Source of the DNA: Myroides pelagicus | GTDB lineage: Bacteria; Bacteroidota; Bacteroidia; Flavobacteriales; Flavobacteriaceae | Reading direction: 5' to 3' | NCBI RefSeq assembly: GCF_009711055.1 | Contig: NZ_WMJY01000009.1 | Coordinates: 47,263 to 111,262, forward strand | Length of the DNA stretch: 64,000 bases | In this document: positions 25,802 through 35,089 of the stretch, in pieces | Numbering within the stretch: position 1 is the first letter of the stretch | Layout: every line of letters begins with the position of its first letter | The notes under the pieces: model-generated | The model's database searches: none | The model's input: only the letters and a program-made list of their open reading frames with translations | Told to the model about the DNA's origin: nothing | Program-made: the position numbers and the translations under genes

Positions 25802-27133
25802 ATGAAATTATGGCAAAAAAATACTACAGTAGATCAATCTGTTGATACCTTCACTGTAGGACAAGATAGAGTGTTGGATATGAACCTTGCGGCTTTTGAC
25901 GTAATGGGATCGTTGGCACATACACAGATGTTAGAAAGTATAGGGTTATTGGAGTCGGAAGACTTAGTAGTTATACAGAAAGAATTAAAACAGATATACC
26001 AAGAGGTATTAGCAGGACAATTTACGATAGAAGATGACGTAGAGGATATTCATTCTCAAGTGGAGTTGTTATTGACCAGAAGAATTGGTGATGCCGGTAA
26101 AAAGATACATTCAGGGCGTTCGAGAAACGACCAAGTGTTAGTTGACCTAAAATTGTATTTCCGTCATGAGATAGAAGAAATAGTAGTCAAAACAAAGGAA
26201 GTATTTGAAACATTACAAGGCTTAAGCAACCAGTATAAAGATGTTTTATTACCTGGATATACGCATTTACAGATCGCAATGCCTTCGTCATTTGGCTTGT
26301 GGTTTGGGGCATATGCAGAGAGTTTGGTAGACGACTTAGAGATGATGTTAGCTGCGTGGAAAGTGACTAATAAGAATCCTTTAGGATCAGCAGCAGGTTA
26401 TGGATCGTCATTCCCACTAAACAGACAGATGACTACAGACTTATTAGGCTTTCAGTCTATGAACCACAATGTAGTGTATGCACAGATGGGGAGAGGTAAG
26501 ACAGAGCGTATCCTAGCACAAGGACTTAGCGCTATAGCGGCTACTTTAGCAAAGTTTGCAATGGATGGGTGTTTGTATATGAGTCAAAACATGGGCTTTA
26601 TCAAGTTTCCTGATCATTTGACTACAGGTTCGAGTATTATGCCTCATAAAAAGAATCCAGACGTTTTAGAGCTGATTCGTTCAAGATGTAATAAGATACA
26701 AGCTTTGCCTAACGAAATAGCTTTAATGACTACTAATTTGCCTTCTGGGTACCATAGAGATCTTCAGTTATTGAAAGAAAACTTGTTCCCTGCTTTTACT
26801 TCTTTAAAAGAGTGTTTAGATATTCTGAAGTTGATGTTAGACAATATTGAGGTAAATAAAGATATATTAAACGATCCGAAATACGATTATTTGTTTAGTG
26901 TTGAGGTAGTGAATGACTACGTACTAAAAGGGATGCCTTTTAGAGAAGCATATAAAGAGATAGGACTGTCTATAGAGGCAGGTACTTATCAACCGTCAAA
27001 AGAGGTGAACCATACACACGAAGGTAGTGTAGGTAACCTAATGAATGATGCAATCAAAGCTGAGTTTGACCGTGTATATGCGTCGTTTGGCTTTGACCAA
27101 GTAAATGAGAAACTGGTAAATTTAGTGTTGTAA
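25802..27133 (+). CDS. argH: Argininosuccinate lyase
   Basis: ArgH splits argininosuccinate to arginine and fumarate. The 443 residues have VEDIHSQVE, KIHSGRSRNDQV, PGYTHLQIAMP and the fumarase/aspartase signature GSSIMPHKKNPDVLE with its catalytic serine. It is the last gene of the operon and is followed by a terminator. Confidence 0.96.
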   Translation: MKLWQKNTTVDQSVDTFTVGQDRVLDMNLAAFDVMGSLAHTQMLESIGLLESEDLVVIQKELKQIYQEVLAGQFTIEDDVEDIHSQVELLLTRRIGDAGKKIHSGRSRNDQVLVDLKLYFRHEIEEIVVKTKEVFETLQGLSNQYKDVLLPGYTHLQIAMPSSFGLWFGAYAESLVDDLEMMLAAWKVTNKNPLGSAAGYGSSFPLNRQMTTDLLGFQSMNHNVVYAQMGRGKTERILAQGLSAIAATLAKFAMDGCLYMSQNMGFIKFPDHLTTGSSIMPHKKNPDVLELIRSRCNKIQALPNEIALMTTNLPSGYHRDLQLLKENLFPAFTSLKECLDILKLMLDNIEVNKDILNDPKYDYLFSVEVVNDYVLKGMPFREAYKEIGLSIEAGTYQPSKEVNHTHEGSVGNLMNDAIKAEFDRVYASFGFDQVNEKLVNLVL

Positions 27134-27144
27134 TAATTGTAAAG

Positions 27145-27176
27145 AAGGTCTTCACTTTATTAAGGAGACCTTTTTT
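27145..27176 (+). terminator. Terminator of the arginine operon
   Basis: AAGGTCT pairs with AGACCTT and six T residues follow. Confidence 0.85.
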
Positions 27177-27201
27177 ATGATAAAAACAACAATAAAATAT
27201 T

Positions 27202-27230
27202 TTGATTATTCACAGAATATTTTATTTTTG
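27202..27230 (+). promoter_or_regulatory. Promoter-like pair pointing at a gene-free stretch
   Basis: TTG (27202-27204) is followed after 18 bases by TATTTTTG (27223-27230), a full match to the Bacteroidota consensus. Confidence 0.5.
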
Positions 27231-27236
27231 TATAAA

Positions 27237-27352
27237 ATATGATGAAAATCATTTTTTAATTCCTAACAATTAAATAGGAGTGACCAATTAAATTAAAAGT
27301 GAAGCTAAGTTGAAAAAGCGGTTATAATTACTTATAACCGCTTTTTTTTTAT
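27237..27352 (+). ncRNA. Candidate small RNA between argH and the SPFH gene
   Basis: The stretch runs from the expected start of the 27202 promoter to the strong hairpin at 27313-27352. It is about 115 nt and holds only a six-codon frame at 27239. Promoter plus terminator without a gene suggests a small transcript. Confidence 0.3.
27313..27352. terminator. Bidirectional terminator
   Basis: AAAAAGCGGTTATAA pairs with TTATAACCGCTTTTT. It has A and T runs on both sides and serves the SPFH gene on the minus strand and any plus-strand transcript. Confidence 0.85.
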
Positions 27353-27355
27353 AGT

Positions 27356-28306
27356 TTACGCATTGTAATCTTCGACTTGATCAGAATCATTAACATTACC
27401 TTTAGTTGGTGTATCATTCATTTCTTTCAACTTACTACTAGCTGCAAAGGAAGCGACCATATTAGTAAGCATATCACTTGCAGCAGACGGTGCGTTTGGT
27501 AATAAGATTAAATTCGAACGACTATCAGACCCAACAGATTGTAGTGTGTCGTAATGTTGTGTTACCACAATAAGAGCAGACGCCTCTTGTGAGTTGATAC
27601 CAACTTTATTCAACACATCAACACTTTCTACTAATCCTTGTGCAATCTCTCTTCGTTGATCAGCAATACCTTGTCCCTGTAAGCGCTTAGACTCTGCTTC
27701 TGCTTTTGCCTTCGCTACGATACGAATTCTACTTGCCTCTGCCTCATATTCAGCAGCTACTTTCTCTCTGTCAGCAGCATTGATACGGTTCATAGCATTC
27801 TTTACTTGGATATCAGGATCAATATCTGTTATTAACGTATTGATAATATCATATCCATATGTAGTCATAGCATCATTCAGCTCTCCTTTAACAGCTACTG
27901 CAATATTGTCCTTTCTTTCGAAAACATCATCAAGAATTAGCTTTGGAACCTCAGCTCTAACAACGTCAAATACATAAGAAGTTATCTGATCATGAGGGTA
28001 TTCTAATTTGTAAAAAGCATCATACACACGATCCTGAATAACCTTAAACTGCACAGAAACTTTCAATTTAACGAAAACGTTATCTTTTGTTTTCGTTTCA
28101 ATCAAAACATCTAATTGTTGAATACGAAGATTAACTACACCTGCAACCTTATCAACTAAAGGTATTTTAAAGTTTAACCCTGATTGGCGGATACTATTAA
28201 ACTTTCCAAAACGTTGAACAACAACGGCACTTTGCTGCTTTACGGTAAATATCCCTAAGAATATAATTACAACAATAACAACAGCAACAATAATAGATGG
28301 ACTCAT
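27356..28306 (-). CDS. SPFH/stomatin-like membrane protein (QmcA-type)
   Basis: The 316 residues start with one transmembrane segment (about 4-22), followed by the SPFH/band-7 domain with VVQRFGKFNSIRQSGLNFKIP and VVNLRIQQLDV. A long helical region rich in A and E follows (about 185-240, RIVAKAKAEAESKRLQGQG). Such proteins form membrane-associated oligomeric scaffolds and often partner with NfeD, which is not seen here. The C-terminus is acidic. Confidence 0.9.
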   Translation of the reverse strand: MSPSIIVAVVIVVIIFLGIFTVKQQSAVVVQRFGKFNSIRQSGLNFKIPLVDKVAGVVNLRIQQLDVLIETKTKDNVFVKLKVSVQFKVIQDRVYDAFYKLEYPHDQITSYVFDVVRAEVPKLILDDVFERKDNIAVAVKGELNDAMTTYGYDIINTLITDIDPDIQVKNAMNRINAADREKVAAEYEAEASRIRIVAKAKAEAESKRLQGQGIADQRREIAQGLVESVDVLNKVGINSQEASALIVVTQHYDTLQSVGSDSRSNLILLPNAPSAASDMLTNMVASFAASSKLKEMNDTPTKGNVNDSDQVEDYNA

Positions 28307-28345
28307 AACAATTTATTTAATTTATCTTACTAAGTTAAAGAATTA

Positions 28346-28864
28346 TTATTTTTTAACAAAATACATTTTTACAACAAGTAAAGCTAACTGGTCTTCAGGT
28401 ACCTTTACAATATCAGGATAATACTGCTTTAAAATAGGTAACGCATCAGCAGCTTTAAAATCTAAAACAAGATACTTTGGAGACTTTTTAAGCAATAATG
28501 AAGTTATTACTTTCTCTTCACCCAGTTGAAAAATAATCACTCCTAAGCGATGCTTCCAGTAGAAAGGTATTTGTTGTGAAGCACAGGCTTCTCCATGTTT
28601 CGTAAATCCACCTGTAAAATCTTTTCTGAAAGTTAAAACGTCTACATCACAATTGGGAATATTAGGATAAGGAATAGACATAAAAGGTTCCCCGATAATC
28701 GGTTTAAGCTCTACTTTTTGAGGTGACCATTCTCCTATTAAATCTTTTTGTACAAAGCTCAACCAAGCATCTTCTGCTTTATGTCCAAGCGCGTTATCAT
28801 CATTATTACACGAGCTAAACAAAGCTAACATACAGAAAGACATAAGTAATACTATTCTCTTCAT
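28346..28864 (-). CDS. Putative lipoprotein, lipocalin-like
   Basis: The 172 residues start with a lipoprotein signal, lipobox LFSSC (Cys at about 19), followed by NNDD. The mature part contains GEWSPQKVEL and later FYWKHRLGVIIFQLG, a pattern like the lipocalin-like domains common in Bacteroidota lipoproteins. It should be membrane-anchored, facing the periplasm or cell surface. Function unknown. It lies 40 bases upstream of the SPFH gene and could share its transcript. Confidence 0.75.
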   Translation of the reverse strand: MKRIVLLMSFCMLALFSSCNNDDNALGHKAEDAWLSFVQKDLIGEWSPQKVELKPIIGEPFMSIPYPNIPNCDVDVLTFRKDFTGGFTKHGEACASQQIPFYWKHRLGVIIFQLGEEKVITSLLLKKSPKYLVLDFKAADALPILKQYYPDIVKVPEDQLALLVVKMYFVKK

Positions 28865-28916
28865 TCTATTATAATATTTTTTATAAAATTACAAAATTAC
28901 GCATCAATTATACTAA

Positions 28917-28953
28917 CAAAAAAGAGGTTATCTACGTAATAGATAACCTCTTC
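28917..28953 (-). terminator. Terminator of gltX
   Basis: Read on the minus strand, AAGAGGTTATCTA pairs perfectly with TAGATAACCTCTT and a T run follows. Confidence 0.85.
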
Positions 28954-29009
28954 CTTCTAAATGTAAGTGTGATTCATCACTTCAATGAATATGCTTTCTT
29001 TCACTTATA

Positions 29010-30527
29010 TTATTTATTATTTGCTTCAATAGCAATTGATAAACGTTCAACTGTCTCTTGTTTACCGATCATCTCGATAATATCAAACAAATCTGGACCT
29101 TTTACAGCCCCTACAAGACTTAAACGCAATGGCTGCATTACTTTCCCCATTCCAATCCCTTGCTCGTTAATCCATGCTTTTACAATCTCTTCGATATTCT
29201 TAGCTTCGAATACCTCAATACCCTCAATCACTTCAGCTACTTGCTTCATGATATCAGAAGTATCTTCTTTCCAATTTTTTAATGCCTTTGCATCATACGC
29301 TGTCGGTCTTACGAAGAAGAAATCACTTAACTCTAAGAAATCTGATACAAAAGTAGCTCTCTCTTTAATTAAGCCAACAACTTTTTCAACATAAGTATCA
29401 TCAGCATTTATACCGTTCTCTTTTAAGATAACTTGGTATGATTTAGATAAGTCTGCATTTTTTTGTTCTTTTAAGTAATGTTGGTTAAACCACTTATTCT
29501 TTTCTGGATCAAACTTTGCCCCTGCTTTGTGTACACGAGCCAAGTCAAACTTATCTACCAACTCCGCTAACGAAAAGATTTCTTGATCAGTACCATCATT
29601 CCAGCCTAATAAAGCAAGAAAGTTAACCACAGTCTCAGGGTAGAACCCTTTCTCTCTATATCCTGAAGACTTCTCTCCGGATATAGGATCTTGCCAATCT
29701 AACGGGAACACAGGGAACCCTAATTTATCACCATCACGCTTAGATAACTTACCGTTACCAACAGGTTTAAGAATTAAAGGTAAATGAGCAAACTCAGGTG
29801 CTTCCCACCCAAATGCTTTATAAAGCAATTCGTGTAATGGAAGAGAAGGCAACCATTCTTCACCTCTAATGACGTGAGATGTTTCCATTAAGTGGTCATC
29901 TACTATATTAGCTAAGTGATACGTTGGCATTCCGTCACTTTTGTATAATACTTTATCGTCAAGTAAACTTGTCTCAAATTTAATATCTCCTCTAATGATA
30001 TCTTTTAAATGTAATGTCTCTCCTACAGGTGTTTTAAAACGAATTACATATGCATCACCTTTAGCAATCTTATCAGCTACCTCTTCTTTGCTTAATTTCA
30101 GTGATGTGTTTAATTGTTCTCTATTTGTATGATTGTAGATAAATGTCTTTCCATCAGCTTCAGCCTCTTTTCTCAATTGATCTAGTTCCTCTGCAGTATC
30201 AAAAGCATAGTATGCCCAACCTGCTTCGATAAGCTGATCAGCATATTGTTTGTACAATTCTTTGCGTTCGCTCTGTCTATATGGTCCGAATTTCTCATTC
30301 TTTCCAATCGTCTCATCTGGTGATACCCCCAACCACTCTAAAGCTTCTAAAATATAAGCTTCTGCTCCGGGTACAAAGCGATTTTGGTCAGTATCCTCAA
30401 TTCTAACATAGAATACGCCATTGTTCTTCTTAGCGAATAGATAATTGAATAATGCGGTTCTTACGCCACCAATGTGTAATGGTCCTGTCGGACTTGGTGC
30501 AAAACGCACACGAACTTGCTTAGCCAT
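29010..30527 (-). CDS. gltX: Glutamyl-tRNA synthetase
   Basis: GltX charges tRNA-Glu. The 505 residues carry the class I HIGH motif as PTGPLHIGGVRTALFNYL near the N-terminus and the KMSKS motif as KLSKRDGDK. GMPTYHLANIVDDHLM and VIRGEEWLPS lie between them. It is discriminating/non-discriminating status unknown. It is monocistronic with its own terminator. Confidence 0.96.
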   Translation of the reverse strand: MAKQVRVRFAPSPTGPLHIGGVRTALFNYLFAKKNNGVFYVRIEDTDQNRFVPGAEAYILEALEWLGVSPDETIGKNEKFGPYRQSERKELYKQYADQLIEAGWAYYAFDTAEELDQLRKEAEADGKTFIYNHTNREQLNTSLKLSKEEVADKIAKGDAYVIRFKTPVGETLHLKDIIRGDIKFETSLLDDKVLYKSDGMPTYHLANIVDDHLMETSHVIRGEEWLPSLPLHELLYKAFGWEAPEFAHLPLILKPVGNGKLSKRDGDKLGFPVFPLDWQDPISGEKSSGYREKGFYPETVVNFLALLGWNDGTDQEIFSLAELVDKFDLARVHKAGAKFDPEKNKWFNQHYLKEQKNADLSKSYQVILKENGINADDTYVEKVVGLIKERATFVSDFLELSDFFFVRPTAYDAKALKNWKEDTSDIMKQVAEVIEGIEVFEAKNIEEIVKAWINEQGIGMGKVMQPLRLSLVGAVKGPDLFDIIEMIGKQETVERLSIAIEANNK

Positions 30528-30618
30528 TTTGTTTAATATTTTTTACAAAGATAAATACTCCAAATATTTATCAACGGAATTTTACTATAATATTTTTAAA
30601 GAACTATTTAACATGAAG

Positions 30619-31911
30619 TTATCCACGCTTATCAATAAATGTGATAGGTTTGCGACTCATCGGATTAAATACAATAGGCTGCAAAGTCTCGAATTCTTCT
30701 ATTACAACCTTAGGAGCTACTCTTAGTTTAGCTCTAAACGTATCCTTTATTTTCTTTGTGAATTCCAGGCTTTCGTCTACTGTCACAATTTTGATAACTA
30801 TTTCGTCTGTACCTATCTCATTTGTACTCACCTCTATTAAATGCATTTTTATTTGCGGAAATGAGTTCAACAGATCAACAATTGCAGGAGGATATAAGGT
30901 TGTCCCCTTATATTTAATCATATGTCGCTTGCGTCCTTCTACAGGTCCTAAGCGATATGTATTTCTCCCACATTGGCAAGTCGCTATATGTTTACGCACC
31001 ATATCACCTGTTTTAAATCGTATTAAAGGCAAGGCTTCTACGCCTAGTGTTGTCACCGTTAGTTCTCCTATTTCTCCATCTGCTACCGCATTGTTTTCCT
31101 CATCTAATACCTCTGTGATTATTAAATCAGGATTAACATGTCCTCCTTGGTGATACTCACATTCTGTGAAAGCAGCCCCCATCTCTGTAGAAGCATACGT
31201 TGAAAACAATTTGATATCCCATTTCTCAGTAATGCGATCTGCTAAGATAGAGGGAGTCAAATCAGCTTGACGCAAAGCTTCACCAATACAAATCACTCCT
31301 TGTACACTACTCTTGTTATAGTCTATTCCATTCTTCTCAGCGTAGTCAATTAACTTCAATAGGAACGAAGGTACAGCGATTAGGTACTTAGGTTGGTATT
31401 GTAAGATAGAATCCCATTGTAGTTGTGGAATCCCAGCACCTACACGAACTACACCTGCTCCCAGTTTTCTTAAACCTAAGAAATAAGCTAGACCTGCCAT
31501 AAACCTTCTGTCAATAGTCGTCATAAGCTGTACGACATCTCCCGCCTGTACACCCGCACACTTAAACGATTGGTATTCATTCTCTGCAAGTCTATCCAAG
31601 TCTTTATCTGTCAAACCAAATGTAACAGGATCACCTAAAGTACCTGAAGTCGTAGCATAGTCAATAATTGCTGCTTTAGGCACACAAAAGAAAGCATCGT
31701 TCTGTCTTTGCAAATCATCTTTTGTTGTTAATGGCAAGCGATGTAAATCTTCTATGGTTTTAATTTCACTTATTGCTATCCCCTTTTCTTCAAATAACGT
31801 TTTGTAAAAAGGAGAGTGCTCATTTACATAAGCCAATACCTCCTGCAGTCGATGCTCTTGGTATATCTTTATTTCTTCTGCTGATTGATAATCTACTGAT
31901 AAAACCTCCAT
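30619..31911 (-). CDS. PaaK-like AMP-dependent ligase of the flexirubin cluster
   Basis: The 430-residue phenylacetate-CoA-ligase-like enzyme has the P-loop TTSGTLGDPVTFG, the STEMGAAF segment and the RFKTGDM aspartate. In a cluster with a tyrosine ammonia-lyase its likely job is to activate 4-coumarate as starter of the aryl polyene, either to CoA or directly to a carrier protein (inference). It is the last gene of the lower operon, and its ATG shares one base with the upstream stop. Confidence 0.85.
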   Translation of the reverse strand: MEVLSVDYQSAEEIKIYQEHRLQEVLAYVNEHSPFYKTLFEEKGIAISEIKTIEDLHRLPLTTKDDLQRQNDAFFCVPKAAIIDYATTSGTLGDPVTFGLTDKDLDRLAENEYQSFKCAGVQAGDVVQLMTTIDRRFMAGLAYFLGLRKLGAGVVRVGAGIPQLQWDSILQYQPKYLIAVPSFLLKLIDYAEKNGIDYNKSSVQGVICIGEALRQADLTPSILADRITEKWDIKLFSTYASTEMGAAFTECEYHQGGHVNPDLIITEVLDEENNAVADGEIGELTVTTLGVEALPLIRFKTGDMVRKHIATCQCGRNTYRLGPVEGRKRHMIKYKGTTLYPPAIVDLLNSFPQIKMHLIEVSTNEIGTDEIVIKIVTVDESLEFTKKIKDTFRAKLRVAPKVVIEEFETLQPIVFNPMSRKPITFIDKRG

Positions 31912-33569
31912 TACTTGTTTCTTATTTTCTTTAAATATTTTCTTATTCTTTTTTCTGCTGGTAATGTTGTGACCTCTTTAGTTAATGCTAAATTAAACTG
32001 TTCTCTTGCCTTCGCATATTGCTTATTCTTTAAATAATATAGTCCTGCTCTATAATATACAACCCAATAATCCGGATTGAGCTGTTGATACATCACTATA
32101 TATTCCTGTGAAACCTCTTCCCGATCTTCTATCCTCTTCTGAAAGATACGATCTTCTACACGATAACGCTCGTAATCTTTAAACGCTTTTGTTTTGATAA
32201 ACTTATCTTTTGCTATCGTCAAACTGTCTACTCCCAAGTGATACACAGTAGGCTCATCACTAAATATTTTAGTTAAATCATACGCTACAAACTCACCCAA
32301 CTGATAGGGGTTAGACGATACCCATACTAATCTTTTTTCAGGTTGAAAGACTATGCCATGATGTGCTAAAAGTTGATTTAAAGCCTTTTCATTCCCATAG
32401 CCAAGTTCTTTCCCATTCAGTCCCTTGGTATCTCTTAGAATATCAACCATCTTTTGTGGTGTCAATGCCTCTGAATTATTAATATACTCATTGACCTTAT
32501 CCCATCGATATTGTGAATGGCTCTCTTCTATTTGCTTTTGATTGCGTTTATCCGCTTTGAAAGCTTCACCTTGAAAATGATTAGAACAAATCAACGCACT
32601 GCTATTTGCTACATCATATACTCCAAAGTTCTTTGGAGCTATCTCTATCAACACAGCCTTTCTATCTTCCGCACTTCCTATCATAATAGACTCCGATACA
32701 AATACCTTTTTAGTCTTTGCTATCTTTATAGCCTGCTCTATATTATCTGCATATTGTAGTATTTCTCTTGCAACTACTGAAATTGGCGTTTTTGCCTTTA
32801 AAGGAATCGAAGACTTACCAGCATTCAATGTTACAGTCAACCCTTTTTCATTCATACCTGATACTATCCCTATCATACCTCCCCAGGTAACTGACATAAA
32901 TGCATTACCTTGTTCTGGCCTTACAAAGGCAATAATTTTATTCTCTGCAAATTCATCTCCAGCATAAAAATCAAAGTTTCTACCGATTAATAACTCCCCA
33001 TCAGCAGAATTATCTCCCCAAACAGCTAATGATGTACAACCAACCAAAGCTAAATCTTGAAAGGCATGACCGATATCGTGTGCCCCATGCAAATATAAAT
33101 TGCGTTGATAAGAAGATCCTAGAAAGTCAAAGTGAGTTGTCGCATATTTACTGATGCCATAAATCTCCACTTTGTATTCATTAGGAATGTATTTATATAA
33201 ATCTCTATTATAATACTTTAGCGCTCTAATCAGTAATTTTTGCTTAAATCCTGCAGGTACAAACTCTTCTACCTTAGAGAAAAAGACAGTTTCTTGCTTT
33301 TGATATAATTCCGCAGTTAGTGCTCCCGTATTTAGTCCTACCTGATAAGGATCTCCACTGACATATAGTTCCCACAATTGTTGTTTATTCTTACTCAAAA
33401 AACCGCGCTTAGTAATGCGTAAACTATCATTAACTATCTCTACTTTGGGTACTGTTGAATCCATACCTGTAAAATCAGGTACATCGTTAAGTCCTTTTCT
33501 AATACCACAACTCAACAACAAACAACACACCATTAGTATTAATGTGTAATTACTCCAATTCCTCATCAT
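31911..33569 (-). CDS. C45-type Ntn-hydrolase/acyltransferase, lipoprotein
   Basis: The 552 residues begin with a lipoprotein signal (LLLSC, Cys at about 21). The centre is a C45/penicillin-acylase-like Ntn domain. The nucleophile candidate is the Cys in LVGCTSLAVWG, followed by GELLIGRNFDF and GMNEKGLTVTLNAG, as in acyl-CoA:6-aminopenicillanate acyltransferases. The C-terminal ~80 residues look TPR-like (NPDYWVVYYRAGLYYLKN). It overlaps the upstream oxidoreductase gene by 20 bases. A role in acyl transfer or hydrolysis on the pigment outside the cytoplasm is inferred. Confidence 0.82.
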   Translation of the reverse strand: MMRNWSNYTLILMVCCLLLSCGIRKGLNDVPDFTGMDSTVPKVEIVNDSLRITKRGFLSKNKQQLWELYVSGDPYQVGLNTGALTAELYQKQETVFFSKVEEFVPAGFKQKLLIRALKYYNRDLYKYIPNEYKVEIYGISKYATTHFDFLGSSYQRNLYLHGAHDIGHAFQDLALVGCTSLAVWGDNSADGELLIGRNFDFYAGDEFAENKIIAFVRPEQGNAFMSVTWGGMIGIVSGMNEKGLTVTLNAGKSSIPLKAKTPISVVAREILQYADNIEQAIKIAKTKKVFVSESIMIGSAEDRKAVLIEIAPKNFGVYDVANSSALICSNHFQGEAFKADKRNQKQIEESHSQYRWDKVNEYINNSEALTPQKMVDILRDTKGLNGKELGYGNEKALNQLLAHHGIVFQPEKRLVWVSSNPYQLGEFVAYDLTKIFSDEPTVYHLGVDSLTIAKDKFIKTKAFKDYERYRVEDRIFQKRIEDREEVSQEYIVMYQQLNPDYWVVYYRAGLYYLKNKQYAKAREQFNLALTKEVTTLPAEKRIRKYLKKIRNK

Positions 33570-35088
33570 TTTTATATTTCTTGAGTTTAGTCATCAAAGT
33601 ATTCTTATCGACCATTTCTAAACAAGTGACAAACGCACCTATTGTCACTCCCATGACTCCGTGCATACGTACATTTTGACCTGAAAAGAAAAGATTTCCT
33701 ATTTTAGATCTAGGAGAAATAAAAGTCTTCATTGGGCTATTTGCATCTTTGACAAAACCATACATATTCCCTCCTTCAGAACCTATGAAATCCCGATAGG
33801 TAAGAGGAGTAGAAGCGTGTACACTTTGAATTGCTTGAAGAATACCTGGATACTTCTTCTCCAATTTATCGAGTAAAAGTTGTTCTTTTTCTTGTTTAAA
33901 AGTTTCATAACTTTCTCCTCTGCTTCTCAATTTCTTTATTGTTGATACGTTATACGAATCTTGCCATTGTTTCAGCTCGTCATACTCCATATAGGTCATG
34001 ACAGTCATACTATCTGCCCACTTTTGATTTGGACTGGTACAATTCATAGATGCTACTAATAAATTAGGCCATCTTCCTACTGATTTCTTATGTGTATCCC
34101 ACACATCATTAATAGTATCATAATGGTAGATATTGCTATTTTGATAAGGATATGAATCTTTTTTAAACACAATATAAAGTGAAAAAACAGAAGGCACTTC
34201 CTCTAAACTCATAATTCGCTTCACAAATGGTTTAGAAAAACTATCAGTCCCAACCATTCGTATCGTATGTTTTAAATTGATATTTGATACGAATTGTGAT
34301 CCATAGTAGTGTTCACCCTCTGCTGTATAACAAGAGGCTAATTGCTGATCTTTAAACGTGAAACCAACAATCTCTTTGTGCTTGTATATCTCTCCTCCAT
34401 ATTTCTTCAATACCTTTATCAGTGCTCTACTGATTTGACTTCCGCCATGTACACAGCGCCATGCACTCTGTATATAAGAGTTTATCGTCAATGCATGAAC
34501 ATATAGAGGGGTCTTCTCTTTATCTGCTACATAGAGAAAGTTAGATCCTATCAATACAGCTTTTAACTTCTCATTTGTTGTTATTTCATCTAAGAAGTCA
34601 CTTAACTTAATCGCTACAATATTATCATCGTATCCCTTTCCATCTTCTAAATTGTACATAGGAAATCGATGACAGATATCGTTTACTCTATCGCAGTACT
34701 TACGCAAGGCTTGCTCCTCATCTGGAAAGTGGACTAACAGTTGTTTAATAAAGTTCTCATAACCCTGGGCATGTGGAAACTCTATCTTATCCTCTTCAAA
34801 AGAAATCTTATCATACCCATCATTATCAAGTCTTTGAAGATTTAGCCTATCCATAATCTCTAGATAAGAAAAGTACTTATGTAAGTTTTCTCCTTTACCT
34901 AGCCCTCCTATATAATGTACCCCTGTATCAAATACAGATTTATCTCTAGAAAATGTTTGTAGATTACCGCCATACTGCTCATTCTTCTCCAGCACACACA
35001 CCTTCTTTCCTTCTTTCGCTAAGATTACAGCAGAGGCTAGTCCTCCAAGACCACTTCCGATCACCACTACATCATACTTCTTCTCCAT
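33550..35088 (-). CDS. Phytoene-dehydrogenase-like FAD oxidoreductase
   Basis: The 512 residues carry the dinucleotide-binding VVVIGSGLGGLASAVILAKEG with the downstream VLEKNEQYGGNLQTF. The C-terminal FAD segment is NLFFSGQNVRMHGVMGVTIGA. This is the CrtI/carotenoid-isomerase-like amine-oxidase fold. In the cluster it may desaturate, isomerise or oxidise the polyene or its resorcinol partner; the sequence does not say which. The gap to the upstream MMPL gene is 1 base. Confidence 0.88.
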   Translation of the reverse strand: MEKKYDVVVIGSGLGGLASAVILAKEGKKVCVLEKNEQYGGNLQTFSRDKSVFDTGVHYIGGLGKGENLHKYFSYLEIMDRLNLQRLDNDGYDKISFEEDKIEFPHAQGYENFIKQLLVHFPDEEQALRKYCDRVNDICHRFPMYNLEDGKGYDDNIVAIKLSDFLDEITTNEKLKAVLIGSNFLYVADKEKTPLYVHALTINSYIQSAWRCVHGGSQISRALIKVLKKYGGEIYKHKEIVGFTFKDQQLASCYTAEGEHYYGSQFVSNINLKHTIRMVGTDSFSKPFVKRIMSLEEVPSVFSLYIVFKKDSYPYQNSNIYHYDTINDVWDTHKKSVGRWPNLLVASMNCTSPNQKWADSMTVMTYMEYDELKQWQDSYNVSTIKKLRSRGESYETFKQEKEQLLLDKLEKKYPGILQAIQSVHASTPLTYRDFIGSEGGNMYGFVKDANSPMKTFISPRSKIGNLFFSGQNVRMHGVMGVTIGAFVTCLEMVDKNTLMTKLKKYKNDEELE

Positions 35089-35089
35089 A

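Noticed and set aside
28969..29394. 141-codon plus-strand frame inside gltX
   Set aside because: It is antisense to a clearly conserved gltX and has no protein family features.
30641..31153. 170-codon plus-strand frame
   Set aside because: It is the mirror of the PaaK-like gene, whose motifs are intact on the minus strand.
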